The notes beneath the pieces are model-generated. The model made no database searches and was not told the origin of the DNA. It worked only from the letters and a program-made list of their open reading frames with translations. From Chloroflexota bacterium (GTDB lineage: Bacteria > Chloroflexota > Anaerolineae > Promineifilales > Promineifilaceae): a stretch of DNA of 13,182 nt. Where the stretch lies: contig QQUD01000884.1 in the NCBI GenBank assembly GCA_008501785.1, positions 1 through 13,182 of the forward strand. The letters run 5' to 3'. Below, piece by piece: positions 6,420-12,887 of the stretch (the stretch's first letter is position 1; the number at the start of each line of letters is the position of its first letter). The position numbers and the translations under genes are program-made.

Positions 6420-7394
6420 TCACTTTCTCAACTCACGTAACTCCTCAAACAACGCCACCTCTTCAGTTGTCAATTGCTGCGGCAGCGTGACTTCAACACG
6501 GGCGAAGAGATCGCCGCGTTCGTCGGATTGGCGCAGGTTGGGCATCCCGAGACCACGCAGACGGAATTGTTTGCCGTTGGCAGTTTCGGCAGGAATTGTG
6601 AGTTTTACGGTTTTGTCAATGGTGGGGACTTCCACTGCACCACCAAGCAGCAGCGTGTACAAATCAACAGGTACGTTAACTTTGAGATCGGTGCCATCCC
6701 GTTTAAATTGCTGATGCGGCAGCACATCTACAACCAGGAACAAGTCACCTGACTGTCCACCGCTGATGCCGGGGTACCCTTGACCGCTCAGACGAATGCG
6801 TGAACCAGGTTTGACCCCGCGTGGGATTTTGGCGTTGATAGAACGGCCGTCTTCCCATTGCAGCGACCGTTCTGTGCCATAAAACGCCTCAGCCAGCGTG
6901 ATTTGCACGGTATGCTCTAAATCTTGACCACGTTGGGCGATGTTGCCAAACCCACCGGACTGAAATCCGGCTTGCGAAAATCCACCTTGTTCAAATCCCG
7001 TGCGCCGACCCATGCCACCAAACAGCGTTTCAAAAAAGTCGGAAAAGCCGCCATCCATGCCGCCGCCAAACATCTGCTCGAACTCTTCTGGGCTGACGGT
7101 GCGCGTGCTGCCTCCATTGCCCCATTGGCCCCAGTTGAAGTCTTCAGGACGCCCGCCTGCGCGAGAATACTGCTCCCACTGCGAACCAAACTGATCGTAT
7201 TTGCTGCGCTTATCCGGATCAGACAGCACTTCGTTGGCTTCGTTGATCTCTTTAAATTTAGATTCGGCCGTTTTGTCATCCGGGTTGCGATCCGGGTGAT
7301 ATTGTCGCGCTAATTTGCGATATGCTTTTTTGATTTCATCCTGACTGGCGCTGCGACTAACGCCCAGGATGTTGTAATAATCTTTGTAGTCCAT
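6420..7394 (-). CDS. Class B J-protein (CbpA-like DnaJ without zinc finger)
   Basis: 324-residue cytoplasmic co-chaperone that delivers unfolded clients to DnaK and stimulates its ATPase. J domain at residues 1-70 with the HPD motif at 33-35; a Gly/Phe/Gln-rich linker (about 105-150, repeated GGF and AGF words); then the two-lobed DnaJ C-terminal substrate-binding region (about 155-310: [66 protein letters not shown]). No CxxCxGxG repeats are present, so it is the zinc-free type, at the usual length. It lies 54 bp downstream of dnaK on the same strand, so they are probably co-transcribed. AAGGA lies 7 nt before its ATG. An 18-bp-arm hairpin just upstream may set its level relative to dnaK. 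Confidence 0.94.
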   Translation of the reverse strand: MDYKDYYNILGVSRSASQDEIKKAYRKLARQYHPDRNPDDKTAESKFKEINEANEVLSDPDKRSKYDQFGSQWEQYSRAGGRPEDFNWGQWGNGGSTRTVSPEEFEQMFGGGMDGGFSDFFETLFGGMGRRTGFEQGGFSQAGFQSGGFGNIAQRGQDLEHTVQITLAEAFYGTERSLQWEDGRSINAKIPRGVKPGSRIRLSGQGYPGISGGQSGDLFLVVDVLPHQQFKRDGTDLKVNVPVDLYTLLLGGAVEVPTIDKTVKLTIPAETANGKQFRLRGLGMPNLRQSDERGDLFARVEVTLPQQLTTEEVALFEELRELRK

Positions 7395-7406
7395 GGGCGA
7401 TCCTTA

Positions 7407-7443
7407 TTAACCTCCCGGAGGTGCTGCACCTCCGGGAGGTTAA
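7407..7443 (-). promoter_or_regulatory. Long perfect hairpin between dnaK and the J-protein gene
   Basis: TTAACCTCCCGGAGGTGC (7407-7424) and GCACCTCCGGGAGGTTAA (7426-7443) are perfect 18-bp arms around a single base. Each arm also holds a small palindrome (CCTCCCGGAGG, CCTCCGGGAGG). It fills most of the 54-bp gap after the dnaK stop. There is no following T-tract, so it is more likely an RNA processing, stabilising or attenuating structure than a full terminator. The GGAGG and CCTCC words mimic ribosome binding and anti-Shine-Dalgarno sequences. It ends 12 nt before the J-protein start. Confidence 0.7.
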
Positions 7444-7448
7444 TTTAC

Positions 7449-9347
7449 TTACATTTCTTGGAATTCGCCTTCGACGACATCTTCATCGCTGGCGGTGGTT
7501 CCATTACCATTGCCATTACTCGGTTGTCCGTCTGGCTGCTGCTGCTGGTAGAGCTGTTGACTCAGAGCGTAGCTGGCTTGCTGGAGCTGTTCGGTGAGCT
7601 GTTTGATGTGGGCGGTGTCTTCGGTAGAAACGGCCGTTTTCAAATCACCAATCAATTCCTGAATACGGCTCTTTTCTGTGTCCGGTACTTGACCATTCAA
7701 TTCACCCATGCTCTTTTCCACACTGTAAATCATCTGATCGGCTGTGTTTCGGGCTTCAATCAGTTCGCGCAGCTTTTGGTCTTCGGCTTCATGCTTCTCG
7801 GCGGCATTGACCATCGAATCGATTTCTGAGTCATTCAAGTTAGTAGACGCAGTAATCTGAATCTTTTGCTCTTTGCCAGTTGCTTTGTCAGTGGCTGTCA
7901 CATCTAAAATGCCGTTGGCGTCGATGTCAAACGTAACTTCAATTTGCGGTACGCCACGCGGTGCAGGCGGCAGTCCGTCCAGCCGGAACATGCCTAATGT
8001 TTTGTTATCTTTCGACATCGGACGCTCGCCTTGCAAGACGTGAATGTCAACGGCCGTTTGATTATCTTCAGCCGTGCTAAAAATCTGCGCTTTCTTGGTC
8101 GGAATCGTCGTGTTGCGCGGAATCAATGGCGTCATCACGCCACCTAACGTTTCCAGCCCCAGGCTCAATGGCGTTACGTCTAACAGCAGCACGTCTTTCA
8201 CGTCGCCAGCCAACACACCACCTTGAATCGCTGCGCCGATTGCCACAACCTCATCTGGGTTCACGCTTTTGTTGGGCGCTTTGCCGGTGAGTGATTCGAC
8301 CAATGCCTGAATCATCGGCATTCGTGTCGAGCCGCCAACTAAAACCACTTCATCAACCGTACTGGCAGACAATTCGGCATCGTTTAAAGCCATTTCAAAC
8401 GGCTTGCGGCAGCGCTGTACCAAATCTTCAGTTAACTGTTCGAATTTGGCGCGGGAGAGCGTCATTTGCAGATGCTTTGGACCGCTGGCATCAGCTGTAA
8501 TGAAGGGGAGATTGATATCAGTCTGCATTAATGAAGACAGTTCGATTTTTGCTTTTTCGGCCGCTTCGCGCAGACGCTGCAACGCTTGTCGGTCGCTGGC
8601 AAGATCGATGCCCTGATCGCGTTTGAACTCGCCGCTCATCCATTCCACAATGCGCTCGTCCCAGTCATCGCCACCGAGATGGGTGTCGCCATTGGTGGAT
8701 TGCACTTCAACCAGGCCATCGCCCACTTCGAGAACAGACACATCAAAGGTGCCGCCACCGAGATCAAAAACAAGAATGGTTTGACTATCTTTTTTATCGA
8801 GCCCGTATGCGAGTGCAGCGGCTGTCGGTTCGTTAATGATGCGCAGCACTTCCAGACCAGCGATGCGACCCGCATCTTTGGTGGCTTGCCGCTGGCTGTC
8901 ATTGAAATACGCAGGTACGGTGATCACGGCTTGGGTTACGGTTTCGCCCAAGAACGATTCAGCATCTCGCTTCAGCTTTTGCAGCGTAAGCGCAGAAATT
9001 TCTTGCGGTGAAAACATTTTGTCGACAATGGGAACATTAACGCGAGCATCTTGCTGCGGTCCGCCTTTGATGTCGTATGCAACCATGCCTTGCGTACGTT
9101 TGGTTTCTGCGTCATCAATGCGACGTCCCATCAGCCGTTTGACAGATGAGATGGTGTTTTCTGGATTGACGACGGCTTGTCGTTTTGCTGTTTGACCTAC
9201 CAGCCGCTCCCCTTTTTTGGTGAATGCGACGATAGATGGGGTGGTGTTGTTGCCTTCTGCTGAGGGAATGACGCTCGGGTCGCCCCCTTCCATGACTGCG
9301 ACAACAGAATTGGTTGTGCCTAAGTCAATGCCTATAATTTTACTCAT
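7449..9347 (-). CDS. dnaK: Molecular chaperone DnaK (Hsp70)
   Basis: 632 residues, normal length. The nucleotide-binding domain shows the phosphate-1 loop [10 protein letters not shown] (residues 5-14), [18 protein letters not shown] (169-186), the phosphate-2 loop [10 protein letters not shown] (195-204) and the adenosine motif [10 protein letters not shown] (335-344). The interdomain linker [16 protein letters not shown] (385-400) is followed by the substrate-binding domain, the helical lid and a Gln/Gly/Asn-rich tail ending [12 protein letters not shown]. It is an ATP-driven cytoplasmic chaperone working with a J-protein and a nucleotide exchange factor. GGAGG lies 9 nt before the ATG. No grpE is adjacent. 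Two AACGGCCGTT words (7629, 8049) encode TAV. No CIRCE or HAIR operator is seen in its upstream region. Confidence 0.99.
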   Translation of the reverse strand: MSKIIGIDLGTTNSVVAVMEGGDPSVIPSAEGNNTTPSIVAFTKKGERLVGQTAKRQAVVNPENTISSVKRLMGRRIDDAETKRTQGMVAYDIKGGPQQDARVNVPIVDKMFSPQEISALTLQKLKRDAESFLGETVTQAVITVPAYFNDSQRQATKDAGRIAGLEVLRIINEPTAAALAYGLDKKDSQTILVFDLGGGTFDVSVLEVGDGLVEVQSTNGDTHLGGDDWDERIVEWMSGEFKRDQGIDLASDRQALQRLREAAEKAKIELSSLMQTDINLPFITADASGPKHLQMTLSRAKFEQLTEDLVQRCRKPFEMALNDAELSASTVDEVVLVGGSTRMPMIQALVESLTGKAPNKSVNPDEVVAIGAAIQGGVLAGDVKDVLLLDVTPLSLGLETLGGVMTPLIPRNTTIPTKKAQIFSTAEDNQTAVDIHVLQGERPMSKDNKTLGMFRLDGLPPAPRGVPQIEVTFDIDANGILDVTATDKATGKEQKIQITASTNLNDSEIDSMVNAAEKHEAEDQKLRELIEARNTADQMIYSVEKSMGELNGQVPDTEKSRIQELIGDLKTAVSTEDTAHIKQLTEQLQQASYALSQQLYQQQQPDGQPSNGNGNGTTASDEDVVEGEFQEM

Positions 9348-9365
9348 GGTGGTTATCCTCCGGAA

Positions 9366-9425
9366 ATTGGTAATCAGTGGTCGGATTTACGATTTACGGT
9401 TCACTACTTACTGTTTACAGTTTAC
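9366..9425. repeat. Quasi-repetitive words upstream of dnaK
   Basis: A run of related short words (ATTTACGATTTACGG, TTACTGTTTACAGTTTACCG) about 20-80 bp upstream of the dnaK start. The repeats are imperfect and of the same style as other intergenic stretches here (near 1817, 2180, 6361, 12800). Their place in the likely 5' leader of dnaK means that they would be transcribed. Confidence 0.45.
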
Positions 9426-9545
9426 CGACAACTGGTGATTTTTTCTTACAGCGACTATTGTCGTTGATAATCATCAGAATTTTGTATAAAAAGTGTTAGA
9501 GAAACATATGCGATTTTGGGAGTGGGAACGGCCGTTATTTCACCT

Positions 9546-9575
9546 AAAAAAAAGCGCTGGACTGCTGTCCAGCGC
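9546..9575 (-). terminator. Rho-independent terminator after hsp20
   Basis: Reverse strand: 9-bp stem GCGCTGGAC / GTCCAGCGC with a 4-nt loop, followed directly by eight T. It is a textbook intrinsic terminator, 69 bp after the hsp20 stop, and it separates hsp20 from dnaK. Confidence 0.9.
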
Positions 9576-9590
9576 GTAAATATTATTGCA

Positions 9591-9620
9591 GCAGACCGAC
9601 CTGAGGTTATGTCGGTCTGC
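9591..9620. repeat. Second hairpin downstream of hsp20
   Basis: GCAGACCGAC (9591-9600) pairs perfectly with GTCGGTCTGC (9611-9620) across a 10-nt loop. It lies between the hsp20 stop and the T-tailed terminator. It may protect the 3' end of the hsp20 messenger. Confidence 0.65.
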
Positions 9621-9644
9621 ATGGGAAAGGAGATGGGTTGTCGT

Positions 9645-10115
9645 TTATCCCTCAAGTACTTTTTTGCCGTTTAGATGCTTAATGGCAATGCGTTTTGGTT
9701 TGACTTCTTCCGCCTTTGGGATTGTCAGGCTCAAAACGCCGTGTTCATAGGTTGCATCAATCGCATCTGCATTAACCGGAACCGATAATGTCACACTTCT
9801 TTCAAACGAGCCATAACGCCGTTCACGCAGGTGATATTGGGAATCATCAATGTTTTCATCAGATTTCAATTCACCTTTGATGGTCAAAACATTATCAGAT
9901 AACGTGATTTCAATGTCATTCGGGTTTACACCGGCAACTGATGCTTGTACGAGAAAACCTTCTTCACTTTCGGCAACATCGAGCGCCAATCCCCAGTTAG
10001 TCGGTTCTTGCCACCGTAAACGGGGTGCATTGAACGCTTCTTCAAACATCCGATCCATTTCATTGTGCATATTTACCATGTCGCGCATTGGACTCCATCG
10101 AACTATTTTAGCCAT
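9645..10115 (-). CDS. Hsp20/alpha-crystallin small heat-shock protein
   Basis: 156-residue ATP-independent holdase. The N-terminal arm (about 1-43, MAKIVRWSPMRDMVNMHNEM, DRMFEEAF) is followed by the alpha-crystallin domain (about 44-135: LALDVAESEEGFLVQASVAG, DIEITLSDNVLTIKGELKSD, SFERSVTLSVPV, YEHGVLSLTIPKAE). A C-terminal Ile-Ala-Ile (143-145) matches the I-x-I motif used for oligomer contacts. The start at 10115 is preferred because GGAGG lies 7 nt upstream; the ATG at 10121 would leave one base. It is followed by its own terminator, so it is probably a single-gene transcript. It has no ACGGCCGT word. A 12-bp triple repeat lies 55-90 bp upstream of the start. Confidence 0.96.
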   Translation of the reverse strand: MAKIVRWSPMRDMVNMHNEMDRMFEEAFNAPRLRWQEPTNWGLALDVAESEEGFLVQASVAGVNPNDIEITLSDNVLTIKGELKSDENIDDSQYHLRERRYGSFERSVTLSVPVNADAIDATYEHGVLSLTIPKAEEVKPKRIAIKHLNGKKVLEG

Positions 10116-10475
10116 GTTCATACCTCCATCTACAAATGTTTATTCTGCGAAAATTGATTTACTAAATTCTTTGAGCAACTCTTTGAGTAACTCATTGAGT
10201 AACTCAACGATGCAACTATTTTTGTCAGGAAACGTAAGAAATATATATGAAGAATGTAAGCGTTTTATATAAATTTGGGATGCATTTTATTACCCAAATC
10301 AGCATAGTTTTATTTGTGCAAACAGATTTGCCACGTGTCAGGCAGTAGGCCAAATACGGCCGTTTCCCCCAACCCTCTAACCTAAAAAACGCCACTAAAA
10401 AATCCCACCTTGGGGTTGTGGCTTTGAATAACTTATCAACTCAGTTTGACTTTGTAACAAAGGTTATTGATTGCC
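10116..10475. other. Divergent regulatory region between hsp20 and an unknown gene
   Basis: No gene seen. It holds the 12-bp triple repeat (10170-10205), a hairpin ATTTGGG/CCCAAAT (10273-10299), one TACGGCCGTT (10355-10364) and a weak inverted repeat GCCAC/GTGGC (10391-10422). It must contain the hsp20 promoter (reverse strand) and probably that of the gene at 10476. I could not pick a convincing -35/-10 pair for either. A frame read here as serial Leu-Ser-Asn-Ser is only the translation of the 12-bp repeat. Confidence 0.55.
10170..10205. promoter_or_regulatory. Three 12-bp tandem repeats, HAIR-like half-sites, upstream of hsp20
   Basis: Units TTTGAGCAACTC (10170-10181), TTTGAGTAACTC (10182-10193) and ATTGAGTAACTC (10194-10205). 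Each of the last two contains the near-palindrome TGAGTAACTCA. The hexamers TTGAGT and ACTCAA are also the half-sites of the HspR operator HAIR (CTTGAGT, 7 bases, ACTCAAG), but here they are spaced by 1 or 13 bases. The roughly one-helical-turn period and position 55-90 bp before the hsp20 start suggest cooperative operator sites. The regulator is unknown. Confidence 0.5.
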
Positions 10476-11147
10476 ATGAAAATGAATTTACTCGACACAA
10501 TACTTATTGGAACCATGTTATTTGGAGGTATTTGGAGCGTTCTCATCTTGTATATCATACAATTGCTAATGCCAGAAAATACAAAAAGGAACAGTCAGCA
10601 TAAGCAAGGTACACACGCCTATTCTGCCATTCTTAGGAAAATAAAAGCATATCGTCAAAATATTGAAAAATTAGCAGCTGAAAATGAGGTTGATATTCAT
10701 TCGTATCGCCTGGAAAAAGTGCTGCAATCTTTTGATGAGTGGGAGGCACATGCGCAACAGCTCATCAATCGTCTGCTGCACTTTGAAGCTAACAAAATCG
10801 TGCAGCATGAGCAATCCATCTTGCCCAGAAAGATTCGAAACACGCGTCACCGGTTGAATCGTGAGAAAAATCCTCGATTGCAAAAAGAGATTCAAGAGAC
10901 ATTGAACAGCTACTTGCGACAACAAGCGCAGTTGGATAATTTGAATTTCTTAATGGACAAAACCCAGCTTGACTTGGAAGAATTTGTGGCTGGCATTGGG
11001 GCTGTTTATTCACAGTTGCAAACAATTGAGGCGATGGACGTGCATAGCTGTCGGGCGCAGCGACTGGCGCACGAAATTGAGGAGGAACGTTTGGAATTAA
11101 ACGATTTATTGGCAGCAATCGATGAGGTGTATGATAAATCTTGCTGA
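10476..11147 (+). CDS. Unrecognised membrane-anchored helical protein
   Basis: About 223 residues, no family recognised. One or two hydrophobic segments lie at the N-terminus (LLDTILIGTMLFGGIWSVLI, LYIIQLLM). The rest is charged, Leu/Gln/Glu-rich and probably almost all alpha-helical with coiled-coil character (AYRQNIEKLAAENEVDIHSY, RHRLNREKNPRLQKEIQETL, AQRLAHEIEEERLELNDLLA). That makes it a membrane-tethered cytoplasmic helical bundle. ATG at 10476 is preferred (AAAGG 12 nt upstream, not ideal); TTG at 10467 and ATG at 10482 are alternatives. The codons for LMPENTKR include a 19-base stretch identical to 1996-2014. It has no ACGGCCGT word. It is divergent from hsp20 and convergent with rnhB. 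Confidence 0.72.
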   Translation: MKMNLLDTILIGTMLFGGIWSVLILYIIQLLMPENTKRNSQHKQGTHAYSAILRKIKAYRQNIEKLAAENEVDIHSYRLEKVLQSFDEWEAHAQQLINRLLHFEANKIVQHEQSILPRKIRNTRHRLNREKNPRLQKEIQETLNSYLRQQAQLDNLNFLMDKTQLDLEEFVAGIGAVYSQLQTIEAMDVHSCRAQRLAHEIEEERLELNDLLAAIDEVYDKSC

Positions 11148-11232
11148 CCAGCCCCAATGTAAATTGAACATCTTGTTCGATACCAAATTTTCATTCATTA
11201 GTTGATGCCGCGCAGCGGCGTGGTGTCTCCTG

Positions 11233-11871
11233 TTAAATGAGTGGTTTGCGAATGGGGGCGAAGGAATGGCGGTGAATTGGACAGGGGCCGTGTTTGGCGA
11301 TGGCACTGCGGTGGATTTCGGTGCCGTAGCCTTTGTGACGGCCGAATTCGTACACCGGGTACTGCGCATCAAATGCAACCATCAGCCGGTCACGAGTCAC
11401 TTTGGCGAGAATGGAGGCGGCGGCAATGCTCAAGCTTTTGCTGTCGCCGCGCACGATGGCTTGTTGGGGCAGGGGGATGGTTTTGAGACGAATACGGCCG
11501 TCTACTAATAAAAACTCTGGTGCGGGGGTGAGTTGGGAAACGGCCGTTTTCATTGCCTGCTTCGTCGCCGGAATAATCCCGATTTCATCAATCGTGGTGG
11601 CGGGGACAATGCCAATGCCGTAGGCTGATGCATATGTTGTAATCTGTGAAAAAAGAGAGCCACGTTTTTTAGCAGAGAGTTGTTTGGAGTCGTTGACCGA
11701 TTCGAGATGGACGAGGATGTCGGGGTCGGTAAAGGGGAGAATGACAGCGGCGGCAACGACGGGACCAGCCAGTGCACCGCGTCCTGCTTCATCGAGTCCG
11801 GCGATAAATTGCAGGCTGTGGGTTTGGGAAACGGCCGTTTCTAGTTCTAGCGTCGGGCTTGTACGAGCCAT
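11233..11871 (-). CDS. rnhB: Ribonuclease HII
   Basis: 212-residue cytoplasmic endonuclease that cuts the RNA strand of RNA-DNA hybrids and starts removal of single ribonucleotides from DNA. The catalytic acidic set is present: Asp27 and Glu28 in AGLDEAGRG, Asp124 in LLVDG, Asp161 in KVTRDRL. Other family marks are GPVVAAAVIL, NDSKQLSAKKR, GDSKSLSIAAASILAKVTRD and YEFGRHKGYGT with HRHSF near the end. Normal length. No strong Shine-Dalgarno is seen before the ATG (only GGAT). Three ACGGCCGT words (11493, 11539, 11830) plus a one-mismatch copy near 11338 make it the densest gene for this palindrome. It is convergent with the unknown gene ending at 11147. Confidence 0.97.
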   Translation of the reverse strand: MARTSPTLELETAVSQTHSLQFIAGLDEAGRGALAGPVVAAAVILPFTDPDILVHLESVNDSKQLSAKKRGSLFSQITTYASAYGIGIVPATTIDEIGIIPATKQAMKTAVSQLTPAPEFLLVDGRIRLKTIPLPQQAIVRGDSKSLSIAAASILAKVTRDRLMVAFDAQYPVYEFGRHKGYGTEIHRSAIAKHGPCPIHRHSFAPIRKPLI

Positions 11872-11898
11872 ATCCGATTAATCAGAAAGAGATATAGA

Positions 11899-11962
11899 AC
11901 ACGGATAAACACAGATTTTTTCAATCTTTCTTCCTTTGTTCCTTTGTCTCTTCGTTCCTTTG
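11899..11962. repeat. Quasi-repetitive intergenic stretch before rnhB
   Basis: Reverse strand reads an ATCTGTGTTTATCCGTGT word (11899-11917 region) preceded by purine-rich AAAGGAA words: on the plus strand TTCCTTTG occurs at 11931-11938, 11939-11946 and 11955-11962. It lies between the ALG5-like gene and rnhB. It looks like non-coding filler of the same style as other gaps here. Confidence 0.45.
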
Positions 11963-11979
11963 TATTAATTTCCCCGCTC

Positions 11980-12759
11980 CTATCTTTTCAGCGGCACAGC
12001 TTTTTCAGCCTCAATCTGCTTGGCCGAGCGGTCATACTTACCGGTCATCAAGTCCCAACGAATCTGGAACGTTTGCAGCAGCGATCCGATGTAGTTGAGC
12101 AATTTGACATGCGTTTCAGCATCATCGACCCAATGCGCAGCAACAAGGCCGATCTTGTAACCAAACCGACGAGCCAGGGCCAACGCTTCGATATCAAACA
12201 CCCAGCTATTGTTAACTGCAATTGAAAAAATCTGTTGGGCAGCCGGCGCTGTAAACGCTTTAAATCCGCACTGCGTATCCCAAATACCAGGTACGGCCAT
12301 CACTTGAATGAACAAGTTTCCAGCATTGCCCAACAACCGTTTGAAGAAAGGTTGGGGGACGGCCTGTGTGGCCCCTGGGGCATCTTTTTCATCACGTGAG
12401 CAAATGACGACAGGATACCCATCATCAAACAGCGGTTTCATTTTGTCGAAATGGGCAATGTCGGTGGAGTTATCGGCATCGGTGAATAGGCGAATATCAC
12501 CCCACGCCGCCAGCATGCCTTCGCGCACGGTGTACCCTTTGCCGTGATTTTCTTTGCGGTCAATCCAGCGAATGTGCTGTTTCCCTTCTGCAAACTTTTT
12601 AATCACGTCAATGGTGCCATCTGTGGGGCCATCTAGGACGATCAGTATCTCCCACGTAAATGTTTTTTGAATCAGGTAGTTGTAAATGATGTCCAGCGTT
12701 TTGCGGATGCGTTTTTCCTCATTGTACGCCGGTACAATCACGGATAGATATGGTTTCAT
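11980..12759 (-). CDS. GT2 glycosyltransferase, dolichyl-phosphate beta-glucosyltransferase (ALG5)-like
   Basis: 259-residue family 2 glycosyltransferase with a GT-A fold. Visible motifs: nucleotide-sugar entry LSVIVPAYNEEKRIRKTLD (5-23), EILIVLDGPTDGTIDVIKKF (37-56), the glycine-lysine loop NHGKGYTVREGML (71-83), metal-binding FTDADNSTD (92-100, Asp93 and Asp95), DTQCGFKAF (161-169) and the acceptor-side motif WVFDIEALALARR (186-198). This combination matches dolichyl- or polyprenyl-phosphate glucosyltransferases, which load a sugar onto a lipid phosphate at the cytoplasmic membrane face; the exact sugar is inferred. There is no C-terminal membrane helix. The start at 12759 is chosen where homology begins; 12783 is possible, and further extension enters repetitive DNA. 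It shares strand with another GT2 gene upstream. Confidence 0.9.
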   Translation of the reverse strand: MKPYLSVIVPAYNEEKRIRKTLDIIYNYLIQKTFTWEILIVLDGPTDGTIDVIKKFAEGKQHIRWIDRKENHGKGYTVREGMLAAWGDIRLFTDADNSTDIAHFDKMKPLFDDGYPVVICSRDEKDAPGATQAVPQPFFKRLLGNAGNLFIQVMAVPGIWDTQCGFKAFTAPAAQQIFSIAVNNSWVFDIEALALARRFGYKIGLVAAHWVDDAETHVKLLNYIGSLLQTFQIRWDLMTGKYDRSAKQIEAEKAVPLKR

Positions 12760-12796
12760 CTCTGTCTCTTGTTCCCTTCTCATAGTCAATACAAAG

Positions 12797-12869
12797 TGTT
12801 GAGTACTGAGTGCTGAAGAGTGTGGTTTGTACTTTCCACCTGCCACTCTTCACTCGCCACTCTTCATCC
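12797..12869. repeat. Repetitive intergenic DNA between two glycosyltransferase genes
   Basis: GCCACTCTTCACTC (12842-12855) is followed directly by GCCACTCTTCATCC (12856-12869). TGAAGAGTG (12814-12822) pairs with CACTCTTCA (12844-12852) to give a 9-bp stem with a 21-nt loop. GAGTACTGAGTGCTGAAGAG words precede it. The whole 128-bp gap is made of such related words. Confidence 0.6.
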
Positions 12870-12887
12870 GCCGCAATCTTACCCGCG

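Noticed and set aside
9348..9545. CIRCE or HAIR operator upstream of dnaK
   Set aside because: Neither TTAGCACTC/GAGTGCTAA nor CTTGAGT/ACTCAAG pairs are present. AGTGCT words near 1476 and 12809 are direct repeats, not a CIRCE inverted repeat.
9455..9655. 66-codon minus-strand frame between dnaK and hsp20
   Set aside because: It runs through the hsp20 terminator and the second hairpin and resembles no protein.
10170..10205. CRISPR array
   Set aside because: The units are 12 bp and contiguous, without spacers; no cas genes are present.
9850..10272. Plus-strand frame with a repeated Leu-Ser-Asn-Ser stretch
   Set aside because: It is mostly antisense to hsp20, and the peptide repeat only translates the 12-bp DNA repeat.
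12760..12846. Longer N-terminus for the ALG5-like protein
   Set aside because: The extra codons lie in quasi-repetitive intergenic DNA and precede the point where family similarity starts.
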